A DNA stretch of 64,000 bases from a candidate division FCPU426 bacterium (lineage in GTDB: Bacteria > Oederibacteriota > Muellerivitia > Muellerivitales > Muellerivitaceae): positions 1 to 64,000 of the forward strand of contig PLZG01000073.1 in assembly GCA_003152075.1 (NCBI GenBank), read 5' to 3'. Below, in pieces: positions 10,648 through 19,651 of this stretch (position 1 is its first letter; the number at the start of each line of letters is the position of its first letter). The notes under the pieces are model-generated. The model was not told the DNA's origin. It did no database searches and saw only the letters and a program-made list of their open reading frames with translations. The translations under genes were made by a program, and so were the position numbers.

Positions 10648-10830
10648 TCTCCTGATAATTGATTTATTTCCTCATGGGATAAGGCAACGGTCATGCCAAA
10701 ATTTTCCCTGAAAATCCGTTAATTTGCGGGTCAATAAATGATTTTTCGCGGGTCAAAATTACCCATCCCCAAAAGCTTACCCAGACACACCCTTCACCAA
10801 GGAAACTAAAAACCAAGCAAAATCAATTTG

Positions 10831-10958
10831 GCCACGGATAAATGGGATGAACACGGATGGATAAGGATTCAAAAAGAAAATCAAAAATCTTTATTGTTCT
10901 TATCCCTTTCATCCCCTTCATCTGTGGCAAAAAACATGTTTTTGCCTTAATCTGTGGC
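10831..10958. repeat. Intergenic hairpin repeat, CACAGATAAATGGGAT / ATCTGTGGCA type
   Basis: GCCACGGATAAATGGGATGAACACGGATGG ... CCTTTCATCCCCTTCATCTGTGGC; second copy 11978-12075, single arm near 21886. Confidence 0.7.
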
Positions 10959-10987
10959 ATCTTTGACGAATCTTTGTTGGAGGGTTT

Positions 10988-11959
10988 ATGAAATACCGCA
11001 AGCTTGGTCAATCTGGCATTGAAGTTTCCGAAATCAGCCTGGGCTGTTGGACATTGGGCGGCCTCAATTGGGTGGATGGTTCCCCGAACGGCTGGGCCAA
11101 CGTGGACGCGGTTGAGGTAAAGCGGGCCATTGATTATGCCCTGGATCAGGGCGTCAACCATTTCGACAACGCCGACGTGTACGGCAATGGCCGCGCCGAG
11201 CGCATGCTTTCCGAGATCCTGGGCGACCGCACGAAGAAGCTCACAATCGCCACCAAAGTCGGCTGGTTCCCTGGCACCGCCCCCCACGCCTACGAAGCGG
11301 CCCATATCCGCCACCAGTGCGAGCAATCCCTCATCAACCTCAGACGCGACGTCATCGATCTCTACTATTTTCACCATGGCGACTTTGGCCCCAATGACCG
11401 CTACCTGGACGAAGCCGTTAAAACCATGGTCGCCTTAAAGAAGGAAGGTAAAATCCGCCTGATTGGTCAATCCGCTTACTCCAACGCGGATTTCACCCGG
11501 CTCGTACCCAAAGTCAAACCCGATGTTCTTCAAAGCTGGGCCCATATCATGGATGACCAGTTCATTCGGGAAGGAACCCCCGTCCGCAAGCTTTTGGAAG
11601 AGAAGAAAATGAGCTTCGTGGCCTTCTCGCCGCTAAACCAAGGCATTCTCCTGGGCAAGTTTGATCCCAAGAATCCTCCCAAGTTCGAGGCGGGCGACCA
11701 TCGCCTGGGCGACAAGCGCTTCACGACCGAGGAACTCTTGGCGGTCCAGCCCAAGATTGAAAAGTTGAAATCCCGTTTCGGAAATGACATTAAGGACCTG
11801 GCCCGGGTGGCCCTACAGTACCTGCTGGCAAACCCCGTGGTTTGTTGTGTCATTCCAGGCTTCCGGAACCTGAACCAGGTTCAGGTTAACTTGTCCGCCG
11901 ACAGCAAACCCCTGACTGCCGAGGACGTGGAATTTATCGGTAAAACCTTTTCGGCTTAA
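10988..11959 (+). CDS. Aldo/keto reductase
   Basis: MKYRKLGQSGIEVSEISLGCWTLGG, FDNADVYGNGRAE, catalytic K and H. Confidence 0.93.
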   Translation: MKYRKLGQSGIEVSEISLGCWTLGGLNWVDGSPNGWANVDAVEVKRAIDYALDQGVNHFDNADVYGNGRAERMLSEILGDRTKKLTIATKVGWFPGTAPHAYEAAHIRHQCEQSLINLRRDVIDLYYFHHGDFGPNDRYLDEAVKTMVALKKEGKIRLIGQSAYSNADFTRLVPKVKPDVLQSWAHIMDDQFIREGTPVRKLLEEKKMSFVAFSPLNQGILLGKFDPKNPPKFEAGDHRLGDKRFTTEELLAVQPKIEKLKSRFGNDIKDLARVALQYLLANPVVCCVIPGFRNLNQVQVNLSADSKPLTAEDVEFIGKTFSA

Positions 11960-11977
11960 CAACACTTAAAATTAGCC

Positions 11978-12075
11978 ACAGATAAATGGGATAAAGGGGA
12001 TGGCTTAAAATCTTAAGATCAAAACCTTGAATCTTTGTCTTTTGTTATCCGTGTTCATCCCCTTCATCTGTGGCA
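11978..12075. repeat. Intergenic hairpin repeat, ATCTGTGGCA type (copy 2)
   Basis: GCCACAGATAAATGGGATAAAGGGGAT ... ATCCCCTTCATCTGTGGC. Confidence 0.7.
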
Positions 12076-12126
12076 AAAATAGTCTTTCTGTTTTTTTGTG
12101 TTTCTGCATAAAATTTTTTATCCGGA

Positions 12127-13680
12127 GTGACCATGAATCCTGAGCAATCTTATGAAGAGCTGCTTCGCCGCATGAAGGAAATCGCCGTGCTGGGCAACAC
12201 CGCCGGGGTGCTGGGGTGGGACCAGGAAGTCTACATGCCCGCCGCCAACGCTCCCTACCGGGCGGAACAGCTTTCCCTTCTGGCCGGTATGCTCCACCAC
12301 AAATTCACCGACCCCGCCGTGGGGGACTTGATCTCCCAATCCGAATCTTCGAAAGCCCTCACCGGCGACCCCCTTTCGGATAGCGCGGTAAACCTTCGGG
12401 AATGGCGCCATTCCTACGACCGTTCCACCAAGTTGCCCCAGCGGCTGGTAGAGGAAATGGCCAGGGTGACTTCCAACGCCCAAGTGGAGTGGGTGGAAGC
12501 CCGCAAGGAAAACAAGTTTTCCCGCTTCCAGCCGTGGCTGGAAAAAATCGTGGCCCTCACGCAAGAGCAAGCCAAGTGTTACGGCTACAAGGACCATCCC
12601 TACGACGCTTTATTGGAAGATTACGAACCGGGCCTGACCTCCGCCCAACTCAACCAGCTTTTTCCCCCGCTTAAAAAGAGCCTGGCCGAAATGGTGACGA
12701 AGATCACCTCTTCCAAGCGCCAGCCCGACCTTTCTATTTTAAAGCGCAAGTGTCCCGTCCCCGCCCAGGTGGCCTTTTGCCGCACATTGGCGGAAGCCAT
12801 CGGTTTTGATTTCGCCAAGGGCCGCATCGACGTTTCCACCCATCCCTTTACCACCGGCCTGGGGCCGTCCGATACCCGCATCACCACCCGGTTTGAGGAA
12901 ACCAATTTTGAGAACGCCTTCTTCAGCACCCTGCATGAGGCAGGCCACGGCATCTACGACCAGAACCTTCCTGCCTACGCCGAGGCTTCGGCAGGCAGGC
13001 CTGGTGAGTCCATTTATGGAACACCCCGGGCCTCCGCGGTTTCCCTGGGAATCCACGAGTCCCAATCCCGCCTCTGGGAAAACCTGGTGGGTCGAAGCCT
13101 TCCCTTTTGGAAATACTTTTTCCCTGAATTGAAAAAAGCCTTTCCAGGAACCTTTGACGATCTTTCCCTGGAAACTTTCCATTTCGCTATTAACCACTCG
13201 GCCCCTTCCTTCATCCGCACCGAATCGGACGAGGTGACCTACAACCTTCACATCTGCCTTCGATATGACATCGAGGTCAATATCATTGGCGGAAGCTTGA
13301 AAGCCGCCGATATCCCCGGCGTCTGGAACGATTCCATGAAAAAGTACTTCGGGATCGTCCCGCCGACGGATTCGGTGGGTTGCCTGCAGGATGTCCACTG
13401 GAGTCACGGAAGCTTCGGCTATTTCCCCACCTATACGCTGGGCAATCTCTATTCGGCCCAGTTCTTTGACGCGGCCAATAAGGAAGTGGGGCCCTTGGAG
13501 GGAAAGTTTGAGAAGGGGGATTTCAAGCCACTGAAAAAATGGCTGAATGAGAAAATCCACTCCCATGGCCAGCAATACCGGGCGAATGAATTATGCAAGG
13601 TGGCAACGGGTAAGGAATTGAGCAGCGAGTATTTCTTGAACCATCTTCAAAAGAAATTCGGTGGGCTTTATGGGTTTTAA
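12127..13680 (+). CDS. Carboxypeptidase M32
   Basis: HEAGHGIYDQ (HEXXH), GIHESQSRLWEN, GWDQEVYMP; contains in-frame insert PAYAEASAGRPG. Confidence 0.95.
   Translation: MTMNPEQSYEELLRRMKEIAVLGNTAGVLGWDQEVYMPAANAPYRAEQLSLLAGMLHHKFTDPAVGDLISQSESSKALTGDPLSDSAVNLREWRHSYDRSTKLPQRLVEEMARVTSNAQVEWVEARKENKFSRFQPWLEKIVALTQEQAKCYGYKDHPYDALLEDYEPGLTSAQLNQLFPPLKKSLAEMVTKITSSKRQPDLSILKRKCPVPAQVAFCRTLAEAIGFDFAKGRIDVSTHPFTTGLGPSDTRITTRFEETNFENAFFSTLHEAGHGIYDQNLPAYAEASAGRPGESIYGTPRASAVSLGIHESQSRLWENLVGRSLPFWKYFFPELKKAFPGTFDDLSLETFHFAINHSAPSFIRTESDEVTYNLHICLRYDIEVNIIGGSLKAADIPGVWNDSMKKYFGIVPPTDSVGCLQDVHWSHGSFGYFPTYTLGNLYSAQFFDAANKEVGPLEGKFEKGDFKPLKKWLNEKIHSHGQQYRANELCKVATGKELSSEYFLNHLQKKFGGLYGF
12970..12999. 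repeat. Short palindromic element inserted in coding sequence
   Basis: CCTGCC-TAC-GCCGA-GGCT-TCGGC-A-GGCAGG, 30 bp. Confidence 0.75.
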
Positions 13681-13713
13681 GGAGATCGGAAACTTAGATC
13701 GCGGAGATATTAT

Positions 13714-14184
13714 TTGAGAGATTTGTTTAAAAATTTTACTCTTTTACCCACTCTGTGTGTTTTGTTCATAACCACTTCGGCGTCCCACGCAAAACCGGTC
13801 GATTTTAAAGATGAAGAGAATGTTCGAGAAACCGTTTTTCTCTACCAATTCAGCCACAATGCTTCCGCACTTAAACAAAAAGCTAAAGCTTATTATTTAA
13901 CCATTGGAACAAACGGCGCTGATCCTTCCGATAATCTTCTTAAACGTTTCGCCGGACATAAGCCTCCGGTTTTCAAAATTTCGAAATTAAAACCCAACAA
14001 TAAAAAAGAAATTGATGGGCTCACCTTTAAAATTACTAACCTGCGGTGGATAAGTGAAACAGAAGTGGAAGTTACCGGAGGATATTACGAAGGTCCGCTC
14101 AGCTCTTCCGGGGGCATTTACCGAGTAAAGAAACACAACGGAAAATGGATCGTTTTAAACTATCAAGAACAATGGATTTCATAA
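13714..14184 (+). CDS. Secreted hypothetical protein
   Basis: 156-aa ORF with N-terminal hydrophobic segment. Confidence 0.55.
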   Translation: MRDLFKNFTLLPTLCVLFITTSASHAKPVDFKDEENVRETVFLYQFSHNASALKQKAKAYYLTIGTNGADPSDNLLKRFAGHKPPVFKISKLKPNNKKEIDGLTFKITNLRWISETEVEVTGGYYEGPLSSSGGIYRVKKHNGKWIVLNYQEQWIS

Positions 14185-14220
14185 AAACATTCTATAATTT
14201 TTAATTTCAAAAACATTTCT

Positions 14221-14448
14221 CTATGTTCTTTTTGCTTTTAAGCCTACTACCGTCATCAAGATAATCTCCACCGTCACAAAAGCGATCACAAAGGGCAAGC
14301 CGCCCTTAGAAAAGCCATAGCTGTGAAGCCCCACGCCCAGGATGAAGTTCACCCCGTACCAGGCCATCAAGACTCCCAAAAAGGCCGATACCACGCCGAT
14401 GGTAAATCCCAGTTCCCTCAGCCATCCGGCCAGCCGCCCAGGAACCAA
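14221..14448 (-). pseudogene. Truncated CcsA C-terminal fragment
   Basis: LAGWLRELGFTIGVVSAFLGVLMAWYGVNFILGVGLHSYGFSKGGLP closely matches C-terminus of ORF 20244-21968; rest of gene absent. Confidence 0.9.
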
Positions 14449-14477
14449 GGAGCCTGGCCAACATTCAACACTTTCAG

Positions 14478-15002
14478 CTATTCCACCGGTGGGGATTGCA
14501 GCTTATCGAGTATCCCCTTTTTAATTTGACGGTTATATTCTTCAATCCAAAATACCTCATGGTTCGAAAGAACTCCCCTCAATACCTCCTCCACAACCGC
14601 AAAAGTGGCCCATTTAAATTCTTTTCCCCGGATTTTGGTGATCATGAAAAGGTACACGGGAACCCGGACCCTGCCGGGGCCGGGTTCATGGAGGGGGAAA
14701 TTAAGCGAATCATTGGGGTCGCACCAAAACTTATTGAAGGTTCTCACGTCCCATTGAAAATTATTTTCGGGCGACAACCCAAGGCCGTTGGCGTAGAGGC
14801 TGCGGTGGATGAACCTCTTGAAATACTCCGACCCGCCCATCTTGATCACTTCCGGGTCGTAATCCAGGCCCTTAACCTTGCGGGGATCAATCCACTTATT
14901 TCCAAACCCTTCCACTTCCGCCCTGACAAGCCCGCCGCCCCCTTCCTTGGAATTTTCCATAAAGGGATTGGTACCGCCGTTGGATTTTTTCTTTTTAGCC
15001 AT
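14478..15002 (-). CDS. Hypothetical protein
   Basis: 174-aa ORF in minus-strand gene run; no recognised domain. Confidence 0.55.
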   Translation of the reverse strand: MAKKKKSNGGTNPFMENSKEGGGGLVRAEVEGFGNKWIDPRKVKGLDYDPEVIKMGGSEYFKRFIHRSLYANGLGLSPENNFQWDVRTFNKFWCDPNDSLNFPLHEPGPGRVRVPVYLFMITKIRGKEFKWATFAVVEEVLRGVLSNHEVFWIEEYNRQIKKGILDKLQSPPVE

Positions 15003-15021
15003 AACTTTCCCCTAAGTCAGT

Positions 15022-15297
15022 TTAATATGCCACTAATTCTATCTTCTGCCGCTTCGGGTTGAAAATCCGGGTCTCGCGGGGGTTCTTGGGCGGAGGACCA
15101 TTTCCCCAGTCGTCGGCGGCCACGACGTAGAGGTCATGCCGGCCCGGGGTGAGCGTTTCCAACGTCGCCTCCAGGGGCTTGCCTTGCGGCGCCTTCGCGT
15201 CGCCATCCAAACTCCAAATCACATCCCCTAGCCGCAATGCCGTCAAGTCCGCGGGGCTGCCGGCCCACAAACACAATATCCTCCCGGCCTCATCCAT
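15022..15297 (-). pseudogene. PDZ-like domain fragment duplicated from ORF 16237-18099
   Basis: MDEAGRILCLWAGSPADLTALRLGDVIWSLDGDAKAPQGKPLEATLETLTPGRHDLYVVAADDWGNGPPP nearly identical to neighbour C-terminus. Confidence 0.75.
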
Positions 15298-15357
15298 CTG
15301 GGGTTTGATCTTTTTCGCGATCTTCCTGAAAAATGCCTCCCGGTTACCACCCGCCCT

Positions 15358-16215
15358 TCAAGAAGTTTGGTTTTTCACTTCAAGTTTTTTGAGGGTGGCC
15401 GGCAACAGCCAGGCAGTAAGTCCCCAGGTTACTAGGCACGTCAAAATGATGACGGCGAAAATTTGAATCTGCCACCCCGTGAAAAAACCGTCCTCAGCGA
15501 AGGGCGGGTTGACGGGAAATGTTTCAAAAAAGTAATCGTAGCCAATATGGAAAATCATCCACCCCCAAATGACATTTCCGCCCCTTTCAAATAGGTAGGC
15601 GGCGGGAATCGACAGGAGAAGGACACAAGTCAATTGAAACGCCAATCTATGGGGATAGAGCCTAAATACAAACGCATAGTTGACCAAATGGGAGCTAGAC
15701 CAAAATATTCCGGCCAAAATGGCCGCCGGAAAAAAGGGCCGGTTTTCCCGGAATAGGCGGAAAAGGAAACCACGGTAAAAAGTTTCCTCGTGCAAACCTG
15801 GCAAAATGAAGAGAGAGACTATTTCCGTCCATGAAATGACGGTAAAGGAAGCCGCACCAGTTTGATAATTATAAATACAACAAAAAACAACGGGGAGGCA
15901 CGATAGAATTCCGATAATGATTTGCCGTTGGTTTGGCTTTTTGAAACCAAGATATTGAAGGCTTTCGACCCAAGTTAAATCTTTAAGGCGTTTCAACGCG
16001 AAAACGATTAAAACCTCCATCCCCATCGCTTCGAATATGGTTAATAGGTTTTTATAGGTCTTAATATCCAGGCCGAAAAGGCTTGACCGTTCGGGGCTAA
16101 TGACCAGGTCCGGCAGCAAGAAAACAAACATGGAGCCCAGCTGAAGCAGGACAGCCCAACCCATTACCCGGCGGGAATCCTGGGCGGAAATAGATTTTTC
16201 CTCAATTCCGGCCAT
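15358..16215 (-). CDS. CPBP family intramembrane metalloprotease
   Basis: HEETFYRGFLFRLF, SSSHLVNYAF, HIGYDYFFE. Confidence 0.85.
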   Translation of the reverse strand: MAGIEEKSISAQDSRRVMGWAVLLQLGSMFVFLLPDLVISPERSSLFGLDIKTYKNLLTIFEAMGMEVLIVFALKRLKDLTWVESLQYLGFKKPNQRQIIIGILSCLPVVFCCIYNYQTGAASFTVISWTEIVSLFILPGLHEETFYRGFLFRLFRENRPFFPAAILAGIFWSSSHLVNYAFVFRLYPHRLAFQLTCVLLLSIPAAYLFERGGNVIWGWMIFHIGYDYFFETFPVNPPFAEDGFFTGWQIQIFAVIILTCLVTWGLTAWLLPATLKKLEVKNQTS

Positions 16216-16236
16216 TCTTTTTTCCTTTCCCTGGTT

Positions 16237-18099
16237 TCAAAGGATTAGCAACTCCACTTTCCGCCGCTTCGGGTTGAAGTTCGGGGCGTTGCGGAAATTC
16301 CTGGGCGGCGGCCCGTTTCCCCAGTCGTCGGCGGCCACGACGTAGAGGTCATGCCGTCCTGGTGTGAGGGTTTCTAACGCAGCCTCCAGGGGTTTTCCTT
16401 GCGGTGCCTTTGCGTCGCTATCCAAACTCCAAATCACGTCCCCTAGCCGCAATGCCGCCAAGTCCGCGGGGCTGCCGGCCCACAACAACAAAATCTTCCC
16501 GGCCTCATCCATCCGCAGGCCTTGGGTCAGGTAAGGCAACCCGGCGATGGGCGCTTCCTTTCCTTTTGTCGCGGCCCTGATCCAAAATTCCAGGGCGGAT
16601 ACCAGGTGCCTCAATCCATCCCCGGTGGCGCATTGCACCGTGAACGGATGGTTCAAACCGTTTACCACCAGCCCGCACTGGTACAGGACCTTGGCCCCCG
16701 TTTTGATCTCATCGCAATGGATGGCCTTTATGTCCTCCCAGTAAAGTTCCATTTTGGAAGGGCCGCCCATGAGACCCCCCAGGCCCAGGGAATCCCCATA
16801 GGTCAGGGTGAGGCCGGACAGGGATGGGCTTACGGATTGGATCTTTTGCCGGTCGTGCCCCACCATAAGGGTGTACTTTTCCGGATTCGCCAGGTCCTCC
16901 GTTCGCCTTGTGCCCATATCCCCGGTCATCTCCTGGTCGGGTTGGACAGGGAAAGCGCTGATCTTGGAGAACCTGGCTATGGGAGCGTATTCCCCTTCCA
17001 AATAGCTTTTATCCTCGGTGTCGTTATTCCAAGGTTGGGAAGAGATCGCTTGGTGGTTGGGTTGATGTTCAGTTACCTCAGGTTTTCCAGCCACCAACCG
17101 CTTATCAGGCCTTGGTGTCCTTTTTTCCTCCGAAGCCCGGGTGCTGGGGGATATGGGTTCAATCGCCTCTTGTTTTGCCGTTGTGGTTGGCTCCGCCTTG
17201 GAAGCGATCCAATGGACGGGCCACAAGAGGGCCCTCTTTATTTCTCCCGTTACCTTGCCAGGATGGAATAGGCTCTCGTATGCCACCCATAGAATGGCCA
17301 GTATCAAACCCACTGAAAATATAAACTGGGCCGCCTTATTAAATGTTCCCCCCAACGGCCGGGCTAGGCCTTTGACCGCTTCCCGGAAGGTCCGCCAGAA
17401 AAACCGGAGGGTTTCCTTGAGAAGCTTCAAAACATGTTTCCAAATCCAGTGAGCCCCTTTCCCGGCGAAATGTCCCGCCCGAGCCAGGTATTCATTGTTC
17501 TTCAACCTTTTCCTCGATTCCTTTTTTTGCTTGATGGGTTCAGTGGAGGAATAGGCTTCTTCCGACGGAGGTTTCGAAAGAGGGAGTTCATTGCCCTGCG
17601 CTTCACTTTGCGCCCTTTGTGTCCGTTTATCCTCCGAGGCTTTGGTGTTGGAGGATGTTGGTTCAACAGCCTTTTTTGGCTTCTTTTTTTTGTTTTTGAC
17701 TTTGGCGGGGTCAAACTCCGAAATAGGCTTGCCCTCGGCCATCCAATCCACCAGGGCTTCGATATGCTTGGTGGCCAGGCGGCGGGGGAGGACTAGGTCC
17801 AGGGCGGCATGGATAGCCCCAGGAAGGTCCGGAACCTTGCCCTTTAACTTAGCCAGTTCCCTGGCGTTGTTAAAAGAGAGGGTATAGGAAGGGCTACCCT
17901 GGGCCGCCTGGCGAACCCTCTCCAAGGCGGCTTGGTCGAAACATTCGTAAATGGCCGAAAGGAACCCGACATAGGGTTTGCTGACCTTGAGGGCATCGGC
18001 CAGTTCGGGGTATTTGGCTTTGGGGTTTTTCGCCTTTTCGGCAACCAAGGAAGACAGATTTTTCAGCCAGGAAAGGGGTTCAGACTGTATTTCGGGCAT
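16237..18099 (-). CDS. Large protein with charged linkers, TM segment and C-terminal PDZ-like domain
   Basis: 620-aa ORF; FIFSVGLILAILWVAYESLF TM; LLLWAGSPADLAALRLGDVIWSLD PDZ-like. Confidence 0.65.
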   Translation of the reverse strand: MPEIQSEPLSWLKNLSSLVAEKAKNPKAKYPELADALKVSKPYVGFLSAIYECFDQAALERVRQAAQGSPSYTLSFNNARELAKLKGKVPDLPGAIHAALDLVLPRRLATKHIEALVDWMAEGKPISEFDPAKVKNKKKKPKKAVEPTSSNTKASEDKRTQRAQSEAQGNELPLSKPPSEEAYSSTEPIKQKKESRKRLKNNEYLARAGHFAGKGAHWIWKHVLKLLKETLRFFWRTFREAVKGLARPLGGTFNKAAQFIFSVGLILAILWVAYESLFHPGKVTGEIKRALLWPVHWIASKAEPTTTAKQEAIEPISPSTRASEEKRTPRPDKRLVAGKPEVTEHQPNHQAISSQPWNNDTEDKSYLEGEYAPIARFSKISAFPVQPDQEMTGDMGTRRTEDLANPEKYTLMVGHDRQKIQSVSPSLSGLTLTYGDSLGLGGLMGGPSKMELYWEDIKAIHCDEIKTGAKVLYQCGLVVNGLNHPFTVQCATGDGLRHLVSALEFWIRAATKGKEAPIAGLPYLTQGLRMDEAGKILLLWAGSPADLAALRLGDVIWSLDSDAKAPQGKPLEAALETLTPGRHDLYVVAADDWGNGPPPRNFRNAPNFNPKRRKVELLIL

Positions 18100-18132
18100 A
18101 ACAACCTCCTTGGGTTAATCAGAAAAGGCCTG

Positions 18133-18364
18133 CGTCTACCGAGGAATCCGGCACCGTCTACGGGGAAATACCAGCCGTCTACCGAAGAACCCGGCTCCGT
18201 CTACTGGGAAATGCCCTCGTCTACCGGGAAAATGGGCACCGTCTACCGGGAAACGCCTCCGTCTACCGAGAAACCTGGCTCCGTCTACCGGGAAACACCA
18301 GCCGTCTACCGAAGAACCCGGCACCATCTACCGGGAAATGCCACCCGTCTACCGAGAAACCCGG
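18133..18364. repeat. Degenerate minisatellite, 11 units of 20-22 bp (CGTCTACCGRGAAA...)
   Basis: Eleven consecutive CGTCTACC-type units alternating two subtypes. Confidence 0.93.
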
Positions 18365-18724
18365 TCCTCTTGGCTGGCGGCTTGTGGGGCTGTGCCCCAA
18401 GCGAAGTCCCAAGCCTTAGGAAAGCCGGATGCCAACGGAGCAAATTCCATGGGGCGGTAAGTTCCTGAAGATGGGTTGGCGGGAATAATTTACAACATCA
18501 AATTTTTGGGGATCAAGCGGAAAGTATTTGGAATTTTAACCGGAGGGGAATTATTAAAAATTTTGCCTAATAGCTGTCCCAGAAAGCGTTTTTAGGGGGG
18601 CTTCAGCCGAGGAAGAAAAGGGTCTTGTCGAAGGTTAGCGGGGGATGGGGGCCAGCACCTTTACGGGTTTTAAACAAATCCGAAGAAAATATTAAATGTT
18701 GGCCAGGCCCCTTGGTTCTTTATC

Positions 18725-19648
18725 TTAAAGGTCATCAACAGTTGTTGAATCAAGCCTGAATCGAGTTATCCCGGTGGGTGTCTGATCCGACAATTGAACG
18801 AACGAATCCGTATTCCTAAAGTTTTGGGGGAAAATGGCCAAACAACTTTTCCCTTCGTACTTAGAGGGGTACTGGATACCCTCAATGCCCGCCTCGACTA
18901 CTAATTGACCGAACAACTGGCAATTAGCTGGTACATCAACGTGTTGGGGAAAGGCCCTCCAGTTTGGATAGGTTAGGGTGGTCATTAATGTTTCCACATT
19001 CCTTGTAACGTTTATATTGATCCCAATTTTTTGCCCCGCCTTAACCAAATCCTCTGAAACCGCAAAATCCTTCAACAAATCCACAAAAGGCTTGAGACGT
19101 TCTGGTCGGCCCAAGTCGATATATTTCTCCAACGATCCATAGGTTGAAACACAAGCTAGCGACCCTGGATTAGTTAAGGCCAACTCTTCGGCGGTAAATT
19201 CACCCTGTCCTTGGGGATCCACCTGAAACAATTCCTGCAAGGCGGTCATTTTATCCTGCCCTAAGTAAAGGGCCGGAAAAGGCGTGAATTTAGTCCTGTC
19301 TATTTCACCAATGTTGAACCGTCCCCCGACCTCATCCAAGAGGCTTCCCCGCACGGAAAGGGGCTCCAAAGCCCACTTGTATTTGACCGCGCGTTGATAG
19401 TCGTGGAAATCAAATGGTCCAACGGCGGCATCCGACAAGGCGGCTTTAAGCTTGGGAAGGATTCTGGAACGTTGGTGGGCTAACTGGCTGTACCAGTTCC
19501 AATAGACTCGGATGAATTCATCCTGGCCCTTTTTCCATTGGCGGACGTCCTCCAGGGAAAATGTATCCAAGTGGTAGACGGTCGGGTTGGGAGGGGGCGG
19601 TTTCCTGCGTCGCGGCTTCCATGGCCTGTTACGCCTGGAACGTGGCAT
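18725..19648 (-). CDS. RES domain protein (NAD-degrading toxin family)
   Basis: LSVRGSLLDEVGGRFNIGEID..FPALYLGQDKMTALQELFQ and paired upstream antitoxin-like ORF. Confidence 0.82.
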   Translation of the reverse strand: MPRSRRNRPWKPRRRKPPPPNPTVYHLDTFSLEDVRQWKKGQDEFIRVYWNWYSQLAHQRSRILPKLKAALSDAAVGPFDFHDYQRAVKYKWALEPLSVRGSLLDEVGGRFNIGEIDRTKFTPFPALYLGQDKMTALQELFQVDPQGQGEFTAEELALTNPGSLACVSTYGSLEKYIDLGRPERLKPFVDLLKDFAVSEDLVKAGQKIGININVTRNVETLMTTLTYPNWRAFPQHVDVPANCQLFGQLVVEAGIEGIQYPSKYEGKSCLAIFPQNFRNTDSFVQLSDQTPTGITRFRLDSTTVDDL

Positions 19649-19651
19649 GGG

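Noticed and set aside
12739-13575. 278-aa minus-strand ORF inside M32 carboxypeptidase gene
   Set aside because: Shadow ORF; M32 motifs on the plus strand are unambiguous.
16522-17271. 249-aa plus ORF antisense to the PDZ membrane protein
   Set aside because: Shadow ORF; the minus-strand reading has a paralogous, conserved PDZ-like region.
18133-18364. Possible CRISPR array
   Set aside because: Units are contiguous 20-22 bp degenerate repeats with no unique spacers and no cas genes nearby.
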